The translations under genes and the position numbers were made by a program. Shown here in pieces: positions 1 through 7,585 of a DNA stretch of 39,564 nucleotides. The stretch's first letter is position 1. The number at the start of each line of letters is the position of its first letter. The stretch is taken from contig JAHHTO010000004.1 in NCBI GenBank assembly GCA_020024595.1, positions 1-39,564 on the forward strand. The letters run 5' to 3'. Source of the stretch: Schaedlerella sp. (GTDB lineage Bacteria; Bacillota; Clostridia; Lachnospirales; Lachnospiraceae). The notes beneath the pieces were generated by a model. The model was not told the origin of the DNA, ran no database searches, and saw only the letters and a list, made by a program, of their open reading frames with translations.

Positions 1-158
1 GTAAGACTTGATTATTAAGAAAACAACAGGAAAAAAGGGTGATTTTGAGGAGGTTTTGAAAGGCTAAAAACGAGTACATTCATAAAAAGATAAAGATAGA
101 CACTTTAAATGTAAACAAATTGTGAACAATTCTAAGTTGAGGATGCCGTATTGTTGAA

Positions 159-509
159 ATGACGGTGATGGAAAAACAGATTGGTCGGAAGTGTGGAATT
201 AAGAGATTGGATAAATGTCATTATGTGAATGTGAGAACCGGAGAGGTATGTGAATTTCATCATTCAGTGAAAAATCAGGATCTAAGAAAGTTGAAAGAAT
301 TCCGTATTATGCAAATAATTACCGCTTATACTCTCGCTCTAAGGGCATTAAAACCCCACCTCTTTACAAAGAAACTTATAAACAGGCATTAGAACGTGTG
401 AAAGGATTAGAACCATGTTTCGAGAATGCTTATGGTATTTATGATTCAGAAGATGGAACAGAACTGAATGTCATTTATCACAAACAGTATAACAAAAGAA
501 GAAAATAGT
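159..509 (+). pseudogene. Frameshifted small hypothetical gene
   Basis: An ATG at 159 opens a 77-residue frame ending at 392. From 254 to 509 a second frame, shifted by minus one, is open and more protein-like: it holds the stretch PYYANNYRLYSRSKGIKTPP and ends in NKRRK and a TAG stop. The second frame has no start codon of its own after the stop at 251-253. The simplest reading is one gene of roughly 115 residues broken by an indel between about 254 and 300. I do not recognise the family. A weak ribosome site precedes the ATG, and the gene sits with other small accessory genes. Confidence 0.35.
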
Positions 510-535
510 GAGCAGTAAAGAGTAAAAACGAGGAA

Positions 536-727
536 TTGTTAGAAGATATTTCTTACAATATGAAAAACTTGATTTGGTTAAGAACGGCTTTAGAAGTTAT
601 GTGTTTCATGGAGTGTGACAGGTGGAATCAGTTTAATTCTATGGCAGATGAACTTAAAAGAACTTACAAAGAAGTTCAAAAGGACATGTTAAGTAATCAA
701 GTATCAGACATATTGGAAGAAAAATAG
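536..727 (+). CDS. Small hypothetical protein (63 aa), accessory region
   Basis: A TTG at 536 lies close behind a GAGG, and the frame is open back to 512, so the true start is uncertain. The protein is hydrophilic, predicted helical and acidic at its C terminus (ending DILEEK). It carries a cysteine-containing stretch MCFMECDRWNQF and no membrane segment. It lies 27 bases after the broken gene and 38 bases before the next small gene on the same strand, which suggests a short operon of accessory genes. I do not recognise a family and assign no function. Confidence 0.45.
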   Translation: MLEDISYNMKNLIWLRTALEVMCFMECDRWNQFNSMADELKRTYKEVQKDMLSNQVSDILEEK

Positions 728-765
728 AATACAATATGATAAATAGTTGGAAGAGGTAGGTTTAT

Positions 766-933
766 ATGGAGATTGTCGTGCATTATCCGGAAGATAGGCA
801 GGGCATCAGTGCTTTGAGAAAAGCAGTAGCAGAAACTCATAGTGAATACATATATTCCTATATAGAAAGACTTCAGTGTTCACAGGAACAAAAGAAGATG
901 ATTATAAAAAACATTGATGAAATACTGACTTAG
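766..933 (+). CDS. 55-residue accessory protein, hypothetical
   Basis: A good ribosome site (GAGGTAGG at 753-760) precedes the ATG at 766. The 55-residue product starts MEIVVHYPEDRQGISALRKA and ends KNIDEILT. It is soluble and amphipathic, with a motif SYIERLQCSQEQKKMIIKNI. From memory it resembles small conserved proteins in Lachnospiraceae integrative elements, whose function is unknown. A rho-independent terminator follows directly at 945-977, marking the end of this small-gene operon. Confidence 0.65.
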   Translation: MEIVVHYPEDRQGISALRKAVAETHSEYIYSYIERLQCSQEQKKMIIKNIDEILT

Positions 934-944
934 AGGCGAGTAGA

Positions 945-977
945 AGGCTGGCGGTATCACATGCTGCCAGTCTTTTG
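945..977 (+). terminator. Rho-independent terminator after the small accessory genes
   Basis: AGGCTGGC (945-952) pairs with GCCAGTCT (966-973) with one G-U pair, followed by a short T-run. It lies 11 bases after the 55-residue gene. Confidence 0.65.
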
Positions 978-1137
978 TTGTAAGAGAAGTAGATTTATCT
1001 TTCAGAAGCCTTTATTTGACAAATAAGACAAAAGAAACTGTTCCGCTAACCCAGCTTCGCTAAAAAAGGAAAAGGGCAGGAGAGGACAAGAAGAAACATT
1101 TGTCCGTTGTGTTAAAAATAATTAAATAAATAGGAAA
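978..1137. other. AT-rich intergenic stretch at the end of the accessory block
   Basis: No gene, RNA or clear signal is seen here. It separates the small-gene operon from the 3' end of the convergent HTH regulator. Confidence 0.4.
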
Positions 1138-1827
1138 TCAAACGATTTTCATGCCGGCTTCAAGAAGTTTTTTATAAATATCTTTTGGGAGATTTCGATA
1201 GCCGTTTTCCCAACATTGTAAAGTAGTTCTCGATACACCTAAAATGTCTGCAAGTTGTCGCTGAGTTAGTGAATTGTCTTTGCGAAAAGATTTTAGAGAG
1301 GAAATTTGGTGCTGATATAAAAAGAGATGATATGTATCTAATAGTTCGGACATTTTCAAGTGATAAAAATCAGCAAGTTTTTCTAAATCTCTAACAGGGA
1401 ATTGTTCATAACCAGGATTTTCATAGTTGTTATACAAGGACAGGTGTATGTTTAGATATTCTGCAATATCTTTTTGTCGTAAACCTTTCATGTGTCTTGC
1501 ATAGCGTAACTTCTCTGCAATGGTAGGGACATCTTCGATGAAAGAATAGAGTAAATGATATTGTTCTGATTCTGTAAGGCGGTGTAGGGGATGGAAAATA
1601 AAATGATGAACATATAAAAGAGTGTGTTCAGATTCATTGGTATTGTGCCGGAATAAAAGAGCCATCCTGTTATTGATGATTTGCAGAGGTTTCCAGTTTG
1701 CGTATAAGGCTCGCTCATTCCGGTTTTTTAAATCTTTAAGAGCTGTTGAAATGGGGTTGCTTTGGCAATACATATGGCTCGCACGATGGTACATCACTGA
1801 TCGAACGGTTTCTGGATGATATATCAA
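1138..1827 (-). CDS. Double helix-turn-helix (XRE-type) regulator with a chimeric N terminus
   Basis: The protein has two XRE/Cro-type DNA-binding domains: residues about 104-163, with the recognition region RQKDIAEYLNIHLSLYNNYE, and about 174-222, with LTQRQLADILGVSRTTLQCW. Two such domains in one chain suggest a repressor of its own element. The open frame runs 229 codons, but residues 1-22 lie antisense to conserved protease sequence beyond the junction at about 1760. The native N terminus was therefore probably cut, and M1, M12 or M19 supplied by flanking DNA may now serve as start. M55 is an alternative start that would lose part of the N-terminal region. It is transcribed toward the small accessory genes. 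Confidence 0.7.
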   Translation of the reverse strand: MIYHPETVRSVMYHRASHMYCQSNPISTALKDLKNRNERALYANWKPLQIINNRMALLFRHNTNESEHTLLYVHHFIFHPLHRLTESEQYHLLYSFIEDVPTIAEKLRYARHMKGLRQKDIAEYLNIHLSLYNNYENPGYEQFPVRDLEKLADFYHLKMSELLDTYHLFLYQHQISSLKSFRKDNSLTQRQLADILGVSRTTLQCWENGYRNLPKDIYKKLLEAGMKIV

Positions 1828-2741
1828 ATTATTGGAAAAGTGTGATTTGTGTCGGTAGCGGAAATGAGGGGACCAGTGATGGACATACAGCCGGAATGCT
1901 CAAAGAGAATCAGGAAGAAACGATTCAGCTGGGTGTGCAGATGAATGAACCGACAGTAAATGTGCAGATCTGGAAATCTTATGTTGATGAGGTTGATATT
2001 TCAATTATAAGTCCATCCGGAGTTCAGGCAGGTCCAATTCGGGAAATTCTCGGAACTCAGAGGTTTGTGCTGGGTGGAACAGAAATTCTGCTCTATTATG
2101 GAGAGCCAAGTCCATATAGTGTAAGGCAGGAAATTTTTTTGGATTTTCTGCCAAGACAGTCTTATATTGATGCTGGAGTATGGAAGATTGTTCTGACACC
2201 ACGTCGTATTGTTGGAGGAGAATATCAGATGTGGCTTCCAAGTCAGAGGGCACTGAACACGGGAACTGCTTTTCTTTTCCCAAACAGTAGAACAACATTG
2301 ATGATTCCATCTACAGCCGCCCGTGTAATTACAGTTGGGGCATATGATGCTTTGACGTTTACTTATGCGGATTTTTCCGGACGTGGTCCGGTGAATGGGG
2401 TGGGAGTTCGGTCGAGCGGAAAAGTTCCATCGGCTAGAAATGAACTTCCTGTGGTCGTAAAACCTGATCTAGTGGCACCAGGGGTGGAGATCACAGCACC
2501 GGCAGCAGGTGGCGGCTATGAGAAAGTGACGGGAACCTCTTTTGCAGTACCATTTGTGACTGGAAGTGTAGCACTTCTGATGGAGTGGGGGATTGTGAAT
2601 GGAAATGACTCGTATCTGTATGGAGAGAAGGTAAAGGCATATCTTCAGCGGGGGGCAAGACAGTTGCCGGGATTTACAGAGTATCCGAATAATCAGGTGG
2701 GGTATGGAGCATTGTGTGTGGGGGATAGTTTGCCTTTGTGA
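1761..2741 (+). pseudogene. 5'-truncated S8 (subtilisin/Csp-like) serine protease
   Basis: Only the C-terminal half of an S8 family protease remains. Visible are NTYGSHDGTSL, the oxyanion-hole region ICVGSGNEG, the conserved KPDLVAPGVEI and the nucleophile motif GTSFAVPFVTG. The segment before the catalytic serine carries the inserted domain typical of clostridial Csp-type proteases. The catalytic aspartate and histidine, and the prodomain, would lie upstream and are missing. Homology begins at the phenylalanine codon at 1761; the only in-frame start before it is a TTG at 1746 without a ribosome site. The missing residues make it almost certainly inactive. Relatives process germination or surface proteins, but no such role can be claimed here. 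Confidence 0.8.
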
Positions 2742-2780
2742 TTTATGTTGATACTATGATACCAAAGCTCTTTGTTTTAG

Positions 2781-2809
2781 TTGTTGTGATATAGATGAAA
2801 TGTTATAAT
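2781..2809 (+). promoter_or_regulatory. Promoter for nth
   Basis: A -35 TTGTTG (2781-2786), 17-base spacer and extended -10 (TG at 2801-2802, TATAAT at 2804-2809). It lies about 110 bases upstream of nth. Confidence 0.6.
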
Positions 2810-2917
2810 TAGGTCATGATCACTATAAGTGCATTGTAACAGGGAAGTACAGCCTGATTGGACAGAAGGAATCTATATGATTCAGAATCAGATGAAGGAC
2901 ATAAGGAGATTTAAAAC

Positions 2918-3592
2918 ATGAAGAAACGAACAAAAGAGATTCTTGAGATTTTAGATGAACAGTACGGGAGGGAATATATCTGCTATCTGAATTATGAGAC
3001 ACCTTGGCAGCTTCTAATCGCTACGATGCTGAGTGCACAGTGTACGGATGCCAGAGTAAATATTGTGACGAAAGATTTGTTTCAGAAATATACATCCATA
3101 GATGCGTTCGCTGATGCGGAGTTAAAAGAATTGGAGCAGGATATCAAGCCTACCGGTTTTTATCACAATAAAGCGAAAAATATTATAGCCTGCATGAAAG
3201 ATATCAGGGAGAAATTCGGTGGTGAAGTGCCGAGGAGTTTAGAGGATTTGACTTCTCTTGCGGGCGTGGGAAGGAAGACGGCGAATGTTATCAGGGGAAA
3301 TATTTATCATGAAGCCAGTGTGGTGGTAGATACTCATGTGAAGAGGATTTCCAACCGGCTAGGTCTGACGAGAAATTCTGATCCCGAGAAGGTGGAGCAG
3401 GATTTGATGAAGGAACTGCCGAAGGATCACTGGATTCTGTACAATATTCAGATTATCACATTTGGAAGAAGCATCTGTATGGCTCGAAATCCGAAATGTG
3501 AAGAGTGTTTTCTAAGGGCATATTGTAAAGAGAAACGTGTTACAAAAAACAGGAAGGAAAAAGAATTCGACATCACTTTACAAACACAGTGA
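2918..3592 (+). CDS. nth: Endonuclease III, base-excision repair DNA glycosylase/AP lyase
   Basis: Endonuclease III removes oxidised pyrimidines from DNA and cleaves the abasic site. At 224 residues it has the usual length. The helix-hairpin-helix LAGVGRKTANV lies at about 114-124 with the catalytic lysine K120. The catalytic aspartate D138 sits in VVDTHVKR. The 4Fe-4S cluster ligands C187, C194, C197 and C203 have the classic 6-2-5 spacing. The start is supported by AAGGAG at 2903-2908. It has its own promoter, and the lon promoter overlaps its 3' end, so the two genes are adjacent but separately controlled. Confidence 0.97.
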   Translation: MKKRTKEILEILDEQYGREYICYLNYETPWQLLIATMLSAQCTDARVNIVTKDLFQKYTSIDAFADAELKELEQDIKPTGFYHNKAKNIIACMKDIREKFGGEVPRSLEDLTSLAGVGRKTANVIRGNIYHEASVVVDTHVKRISNRLGLTRNSDPEKVEQDLMKELPKDHWILYNIQIITFGRSICMARNPKCEECFLRAYCKEKRVTKNRKEKEFDITLQTQ

Positions 3593-3605
3593 TATGTGTT
3601 ATCGT
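3577..3605 (+). promoter_or_regulatory. Candidate promoter for lon
   Basis: TTTACA (3577-3582), a 17-base spacer and TATCGT (3600-3605) preceded by TG at 3597-3598. It overlaps the last codons of nth and places transcription start at about the left arm of the CIRCE element. The -10 is weak, so this is a moderate call. Confidence 0.45.
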
Positions 3606-3614
3606 TACACTAGG

Positions 3615-3641
3615 TTAGCACTCTAAGAAGAAGAGTGCTAA
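3615..3641 (+). promoter_or_regulatory. CIRCE element (HrcA operator) before lon
   Basis: TTAGCACTC (3615-3623), a 9-base spacer and GAGTGCTAA (3633-3641) form a perfect match to the consensus CIRCE inverted repeat. HrcA binds this site and represses chaperone operons until heat shock. Here it lies between the lon promoter and the lon ribosome site, so lon and the genes behind it are predicted members of the HrcA regulon. Confidence 0.95.
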
Positions 3642-3659
3642 TAAAAAGGAGAGGTGAAT

Positions 3660-5930
3660 ATGCTAATAATACCAATTTACGATATGATTATTTTACCGGG
3701 TGTGACATATTATTTTAAAAGCGATGTGTTTCAGGAACTGAATATAGAAGGATATAAAGAGAGAGATTCTGTCCTGTTTATGATGTTAAAGGAGGATAAA
3801 GCTCTCGGCGATATGCTTCCCGACGATTTTTACAAGATTGGTGTTTCTGGTACTGTTGAAGGGATTGACAGTGATGGAAATATCAGTATTCGGACGAAAA
3901 GCCGTGAGAATCTGGAGCGGATTACAGTATCTGAAGAAACCGGACTGCAGGCGGTTACAACAGAACGGGCGCAGGTAGAGGATTTGAATCCGGAGGAACA
4001 GAAGGCACGGTTTGATAGAATGTGTACGTCACTTTTGCGGTTTGTTCAAGGGTTTCAGTGGGGAATCTGGGCAAGGAGTTATATTCTCCATTGGAAGTCT
4101 ATGTCGGAGGCAGTGTCTGCGATTTCTTCTTATCTGAATTTGACAAATGAAGAACGATATCAGATTCTTGCAGCGGATTCTGTGTCAGGGCGTACAGAAC
4201 TGATGGAACATGCGGTATATGAGTTCATAGAGATGGCCAGGGTTGGAGAAGAGGCAGAAAGTGCACAGAAGGAACGTCACGAGGAAGTATATCGCGAGGA
4301 AGCGATTAAGAAGCAGATTGAATTTTTGCAAAGACAGTTGGATGAGATGCATCCGGAAAATATTTCCGATACTCGAAAATTTGAGCAGAAATTGCAGAAT
4401 TCTGGTATGAATCAAATTGCCAGGAAAGAGGCGGATAAGGTTCTGAACCGTATGAAACAGGAGGGAAAGGACAGTCATGAATATGGGATGCTTTATGACT
4501 ATCTGGATTTTATAACGAGTCTGTCATGGAAAAAGGAAGAAGTTCAGGAATTGGATTTGCAGAAGGCGGAGGAAATTCTTGACAGAGACCATTATGGATT
4601 AAAAAAGGCGAAACAAAGAATTGTACAGCAGATGGCTGTCATGGCGTTGAACCAACAGCAGTCTGGTTTTATCCTTTTGTTCGTTGGTGCACCGGGAACA
4701 GGGAAGACGAGTATTGGTCAGAGTATTGCAGAGGCACTTGGGCGTTCCTATGTTCGAGTCAGTCTGGGTGGTGTGCGTGATGAGGCGGAAATCCGCGGAC
4801 ACAGAAGAACCTATGTAGGAGCGATGCCGGGACGTATCATGGAAGGAATGAAACGCTGTGGTGTTTCCAATCCGGTGATGGTGCTGGATGAGGTGGATAA
4901 GCTGTCCAGAGACTATAGCGGAGATCCTGCAAGTGCACTTTTAGAAGTGTTGGACCCAGAACAAAATAATAGCTTCACTGACCATTATATGAATGTGCCG
5001 TATGATTTATCAGATGTGTTATTTGTATGTACTGCAAATACAGTTGATACAATACCGGAACCGCTGTTAAACAGAATGGAAGTAATTCAGTTTCCAGGGT
5101 ATACAGCGGTAGAAAAACAACAGATTGCAAGAAAACACTTACTTCCGAAGGCGATGAAGAAAATGGGCGTGAAAGCACAGAATCTGAAAGTAACGGATGC
5201 GGCTCTGCAAGCAATCATTCAAGATTACACAATGGAAGCCGGAGTGCGTGGGTTAAAGAAGCAATTGGAAACAATCTGCAGGTATCTGGCGGTAAAGCTA
5301 GTCAAGGGTGAGCAGAAAAGCATTACAGTAAGCCCGAGACGACTCCCGGAATTTCTGGATCAGAAACCGATTCATCACGAAAATATATTAGAAGAAAAGC
5401 GCCCGGGAATTGTCACCGGATTGGCATGGACGTCAGCGGGCGGAGAGATTCTGTTTATCGAGACGCTGCTCACAAAAGGCAGTGGTAAGGTTCAGGTGAC
5501 AGGACAGCTTGGTGATGTGATGAAAGAATCGGTTCAGATTGCGATCAGCCTTGTAAAATCTATGTATCCAGAAGAAGCAGAAGTATTGAAAGATCATGAT
5601 TTACATATCCATGTGCCGGAAGGTGCTGTTCCGAAAGATGGTCCGTCAGCAGGGATTACGTTGACGACCGCATTGGCATCTCTGCTGACAGGAAAAGCGG
5701 TCAGTCCGGAATATGCGATGACAGGAGAAGTTTCTTTGAGAGGGACTGTGATGGCAATTGGTGGATTGCCGGAAAAATTAATGGCAGCACAGCGGGCCGG
5801 AATTTCCAAAGTTCTCATTCCTGAAGATAATGTAGATGATCTGGATGACGTAGCCGAAGAAGTGAAAGAAAAATTGGAAATTATTCCGGTGAAGAAAGTG
5901 ACCGATGTATTGAAACGATTGATGAAGTAG
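3660..5930 (+). CDS. lon: ATP-dependent protease Lon (LonA type)
   Basis: Lon degrades misfolded and regulatory proteins in the cytoplasm as an ATP-driven hexamer. An N-terminal substrate-binding region is followed by a coiled-coil stretch at about 190-290. The AAA+ module has Walker A GAPGTGKT at 343-350 and Walker B MVLDEVDK. The C-terminal protease domain has the Ser-Lys dyad S663 (PKDGPSAG) and K706 (GGLPEKLMAA). ATG 3660 is chosen because AAGGAG at 3646-3651 is 8 bases away; the GTG at 3654 would be too close. It is 756 residues long. A CIRCE element directly upstream predicts heat-shock control by HrcA. The nudix gene follows after 17 bases. Confidence 0.97.
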   Translation: MLIIPIYDMIILPGVTYYFKSDVFQELNIEGYKERDSVLFMMLKEDKALGDMLPDDFYKIGVSGTVEGIDSDGNISIRTKSRENLERITVSEETGLQAVTTERAQVEDLNPEEQKARFDRMCTSLLRFVQGFQWGIWARSYILHWKSMSEAVSAISSYLNLTNEERYQILAADSVSGRTELMEHAVYEFIEMARVGEEAESAQKERHEEVYREEAIKKQIEFLQRQLDEMHPENISDTRKFEQKLQNSGMNQIARKEADKVLNRMKQEGKDSHEYGMLYDYLDFITSLSWKKEEVQELDLQKAEEILDRDHYGLKKAKQRIVQQMAVMALNQQQSGFILLFVGAPGTGKTSIGQSIAEALGRSYVRVSLGGVRDEAEIRGHRRTYVGAMPGRIMEGMKRCGVSNPVMVLDEVDKLSRDYSGDPASALLEVLDPEQNNSFTDHYMNVPYDLSDVLFVCTANTVDTIPEPLLNRMEVIQFPGYTAVEKQQIARKHLLPKAMKKMGVKAQNLKVTDAALQAIIQDYTMEAGVRGLKKQLETICRYLAVKLVKGEQKSITVSPRRLPEFLDQKPIHHENILEEKRPGIVTGLAWTSAGGEILFIETLLTKGSGKVQVTGQLGDVMKESVQIAISLVKSMYPEEAEVLKDHDLHIHVPEGAVPKDGPSAGITLTTALASLLTGKAVSPEYAMTGEVSLRGTVMAIGGLPEKLMAAQRAGISKVLIPEDNVDDLDDVAEEVKEKLEIIPVKKVTDVLKRLMK

Positions 5931-5947
5931 AAGAAAGCGGGAAGAAT

Positions 5948-6418
5948 ATGAATAAGTTAAGTACGCTATGCTATATTGAAAAGGATGGAAAATACCTTAT
6001 GCTCCATCGAACTGTTAAGAAAAATGATGTCAACAAAGATAAGTGGATTGGCGTGGGAGGTCATTTTGAAAAGAATGAGAGTCCAGAAGAGTGTCTACTT
6101 CGGGAAGTGAAAGAAGAGACCGGATATACGTTGACCTCGTGGCAGTATCGGGGGATTGTGACATTTGTATATGGGGAAGATACGATCGAATATATGTCTC
6201 TTTATACAGCAGATGGATTTACAGGGACGCAGATTCCTTGTGATGAGGGAGAACTGGAATGGATAGAAAAAAAGGAGATCTATCAATTAAATTTGTGGGA
6301 AGGTGACAAGATTTTTCTTCGTTTGTTAGAGGAAGAGCGCCCGTTCTTTTCGCTGAAGCTGGTGTATGATACAAATGATGTTCTTCAATATGCGGCACTG
6401 GATGGGAAAGAACTATGA
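5948..6418 (+). CDS. NUDIX hydrolase, MutT/8-oxo-dGTPase-like
   Basis: NUDIX enzymes hydrolyse nucleoside diphosphates linked to another moiety; MutT-like members remove oxidised dNTPs. A complete NUDIX box (G-x5-E-x7-REV-x-EE-x-G-Y) lies at residues 38-60 and includes REVKEETGY. The overall layout (LCYIEKDGKYLMLHR, then DKWIGVGGHFE) is that of small MutT-like 8-oxo-dGTP diphosphatases. The substrate is inferred, not proven. The gene follows lon by 17 bases and overlaps the glycosylase gene by 4 bases (ATGA), so co-transcription with lon and a role in nucleotide-pool cleansing are likely. Confidence 0.9.
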   Translation: MNKLSTLCYIEKDGKYLMLHRTVKKNDVNKDKWIGVGGHFEKNESPEECLLREVKEETGYTLTSWQYRGIVTFVYGEDTIEYMSLYTADGFTGTQIPCDEGELEWIEKKEIYQLNLWEGDKIFLRLLEEERPFFSLKLVYDTNDVLQYAALDGKEL

Positions 6419-6921
6419 AAAGACAGACAGAACATGAAGCGGTATCTCATGAGTTCGCTCCGGTATTTGATAAAAATTCTAAAATACTGATTTTGGGAAC
6501 ATTTCCATCGGTAAAATCCCGGGAGCAGAAATTCTATTATGGTCATCCTCAGAATCGATTTTGGAAAGTAATGGCAAGGTTGACGGAAAGCGAAGTGCCT
6601 CAGACGATCGAGGAGAAAAAAACACTTCTTTTGGAACATGGAATTGCAGTTTGGGATGTCATAGCAAGTTGTGAGATTGTCGGATCCAGTGACAGCAGTA
6701 TTCGCAATGTAGTACCTGCAGATTTGAATGAAATACTTTCACAGTGTGATATCAGGGCGATTTATGCCAATGGTGGGACGGCAAAGAAGCTATATGAGAA
6801 ATATAGTTTGAAAGTGACTGGAAGGCGCATTATCGGATTACCCTCAACCAGTCCGGCGAATGCAGCATATACAGTTGATAGATTGATGGAATATTGGGGT
6901 GTGATAAAAGAGAATTTCTGA
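6415..6921 (+). CDS. DNA-deoxyinosine (hypoxanthine-DNA) glycosylase, UDG superfamily
   Basis: These enzymes excise hypoxanthine, the product of adenine deamination, from DNA. The 168-residue protein shows the family pattern ILGTFPSVKSREQKFYYGHP (26-44) with QNRFW just after, SSIRN (94-98) and the loop LPSTSPANA (142-150). These correspond to the motifs of UDG family 6 proteins. Length is typical. It is translationally coupled to the NUDIX gene through an ATGA overlap and followed after 14 bases by the adenylyltransferase. The neighbours support a repair role: nth and a MutT-like enzyme lie in the same region. Confidence 0.88.
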   Translation: MKRQTEHEAVSHEFAPVFDKNSKILILGTFPSVKSREQKFYYGHPQNRFWKVMARLTESEVPQTIEEKKTLLLEHGIAVWDVIASCEIVGSSDSSIRNVVPADLNEILSQCDIRAIYANGGTAKKLYEKYSLKVTGRRIIGLPSTSPANAAYTVDRLMEYWGVIKENF

Positions 6922-6935
6922 AAGGAGTTAGGATT

Positions 6936-7514
6936 ATGGTAGAAGCAGGGGTTATTTTTGGAAGATATCAGATTTTTCATTTAAAACATATGGAAGGTGT
7001 GCTTGCAGCGAAGATGCGTTGTAATAAGCTGTATATCGGTATTACCCATCCGGATATCGTTGCGTATGCGGCAACCTCACCGTTGGATGTCAATGGCGTG
7101 ACAAAGAGAGAGAATCCGTTGACTTATTTTGAACGGATGGAAATGATTCAGGGGGCATTACGGGATTTTGGGGTGAAGCGGAAAGAATTTGAGATTATTC
7201 CATTTCCAATCAGTCAGCCGGATTTGATTACCCAGTATGCACCAAAAGAGGCAACGTATTATATGAGTCTTTGTACACCGTGGGATGAGGAAAAGTACAG
7301 AATCCTGCAAAGTCAGGGGTTGAAGACGGAAGTGCTATGGCGAAGGAATTCAGAGGAAATGGGAGTTACCGGTAAAATAATCCGAGAACTGATAACAGAA
7401 GATAAGGAGTGGCAACAGCATGTTCCGCGTTCTGTTGCAGAGTATATCATTGAGCATGGTCTGGATAGAAAAATTCGAGAGTTGAATTACCTCTATGTGG
7501 AGTCATCAAAATAA
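6936..7514 (+). CDS. NMN adenylyltransferase-like nucleotidyltransferase
   Basis: This is a nucleotidyltransferase-superfamily protein of 192 residues. Residues 9-18 (GRYQIFHLKH) carry the HxGH-like ATP-binding signature in the form HLKH. MGVTGKIIRE near 142-151 matches the C-terminal TGxxIR-type motif. The closest known layout is the archaeal NadM-type NMN adenylyltransferase (GRFQPFHxGH), which makes NAD from NMN and ATP, but the substrate is inferred. ATG 6936 is chosen because AAAGGAG lies 8 bases upstream. It is the last gene of the presumed lon operon and is followed by a strong terminator. Confidence 0.75.
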   Translation: MVEAGVIFGRYQIFHLKHMEGVLAAKMRCNKLYIGITHPDIVAYAATSPLDVNGVTKRENPLTYFERMEMIQGALRDFGVKRKEFEIIPFPISQPDLITQYAPKEATYYMSLCTPWDEEKYRILQSQGLKTEVLWRRNSEEMGVTGKIIRELITEDKEWQQHVPRSVAEYIIEHGLDRKIRELNYLYVESSK

Positions 7515-7528
7515 AGAAATTGATAAAA

Positions 7529-7562
7529 AATGCAGCCACCGGTGGTGGCTGCATTGCTTTTT
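7529..7562. terminator. Bidirectional terminator between adenylyltransferase and hemolysin III genes
   Basis: A perfect 12-bp stem (7529-7540 with 7544-7555) with a 3-base loop. T-rich tracts on both strands let it serve the converging genes on either side. Confidence 0.9.
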
Positions 7563-7585
7563 AGCAGTTTATTTTAAAAGTAACA

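Larger units (their letters stand above)
1..1760. mobile_element. Remnant or end of an accessory (ICE/IME-like) element
   Basis: This stretch carries several tiny AT-rich genes, one frameshifted reading frame and a divergent double-HTH regulator. It stops abruptly at about 1755-1761, where the downstream sequence continues in frame as the middle of an S8 protease. The protease N-terminal half is absent from this window, which fits an insertion or an element-mediated deletion. The left end lies outside the window. No integrase, relaxase or terminal repeat is visible, so the element class is inferred only from gene content and the junction. Confidence 0.5.

Noticed and set aside
254..300. Programmed minus-one frameshift site
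   Set aside because: The best heptamer is G-AAA-AAT, not a standard slippery sequence, and no strong stimulating structure was seen. Gene decay is simpler.
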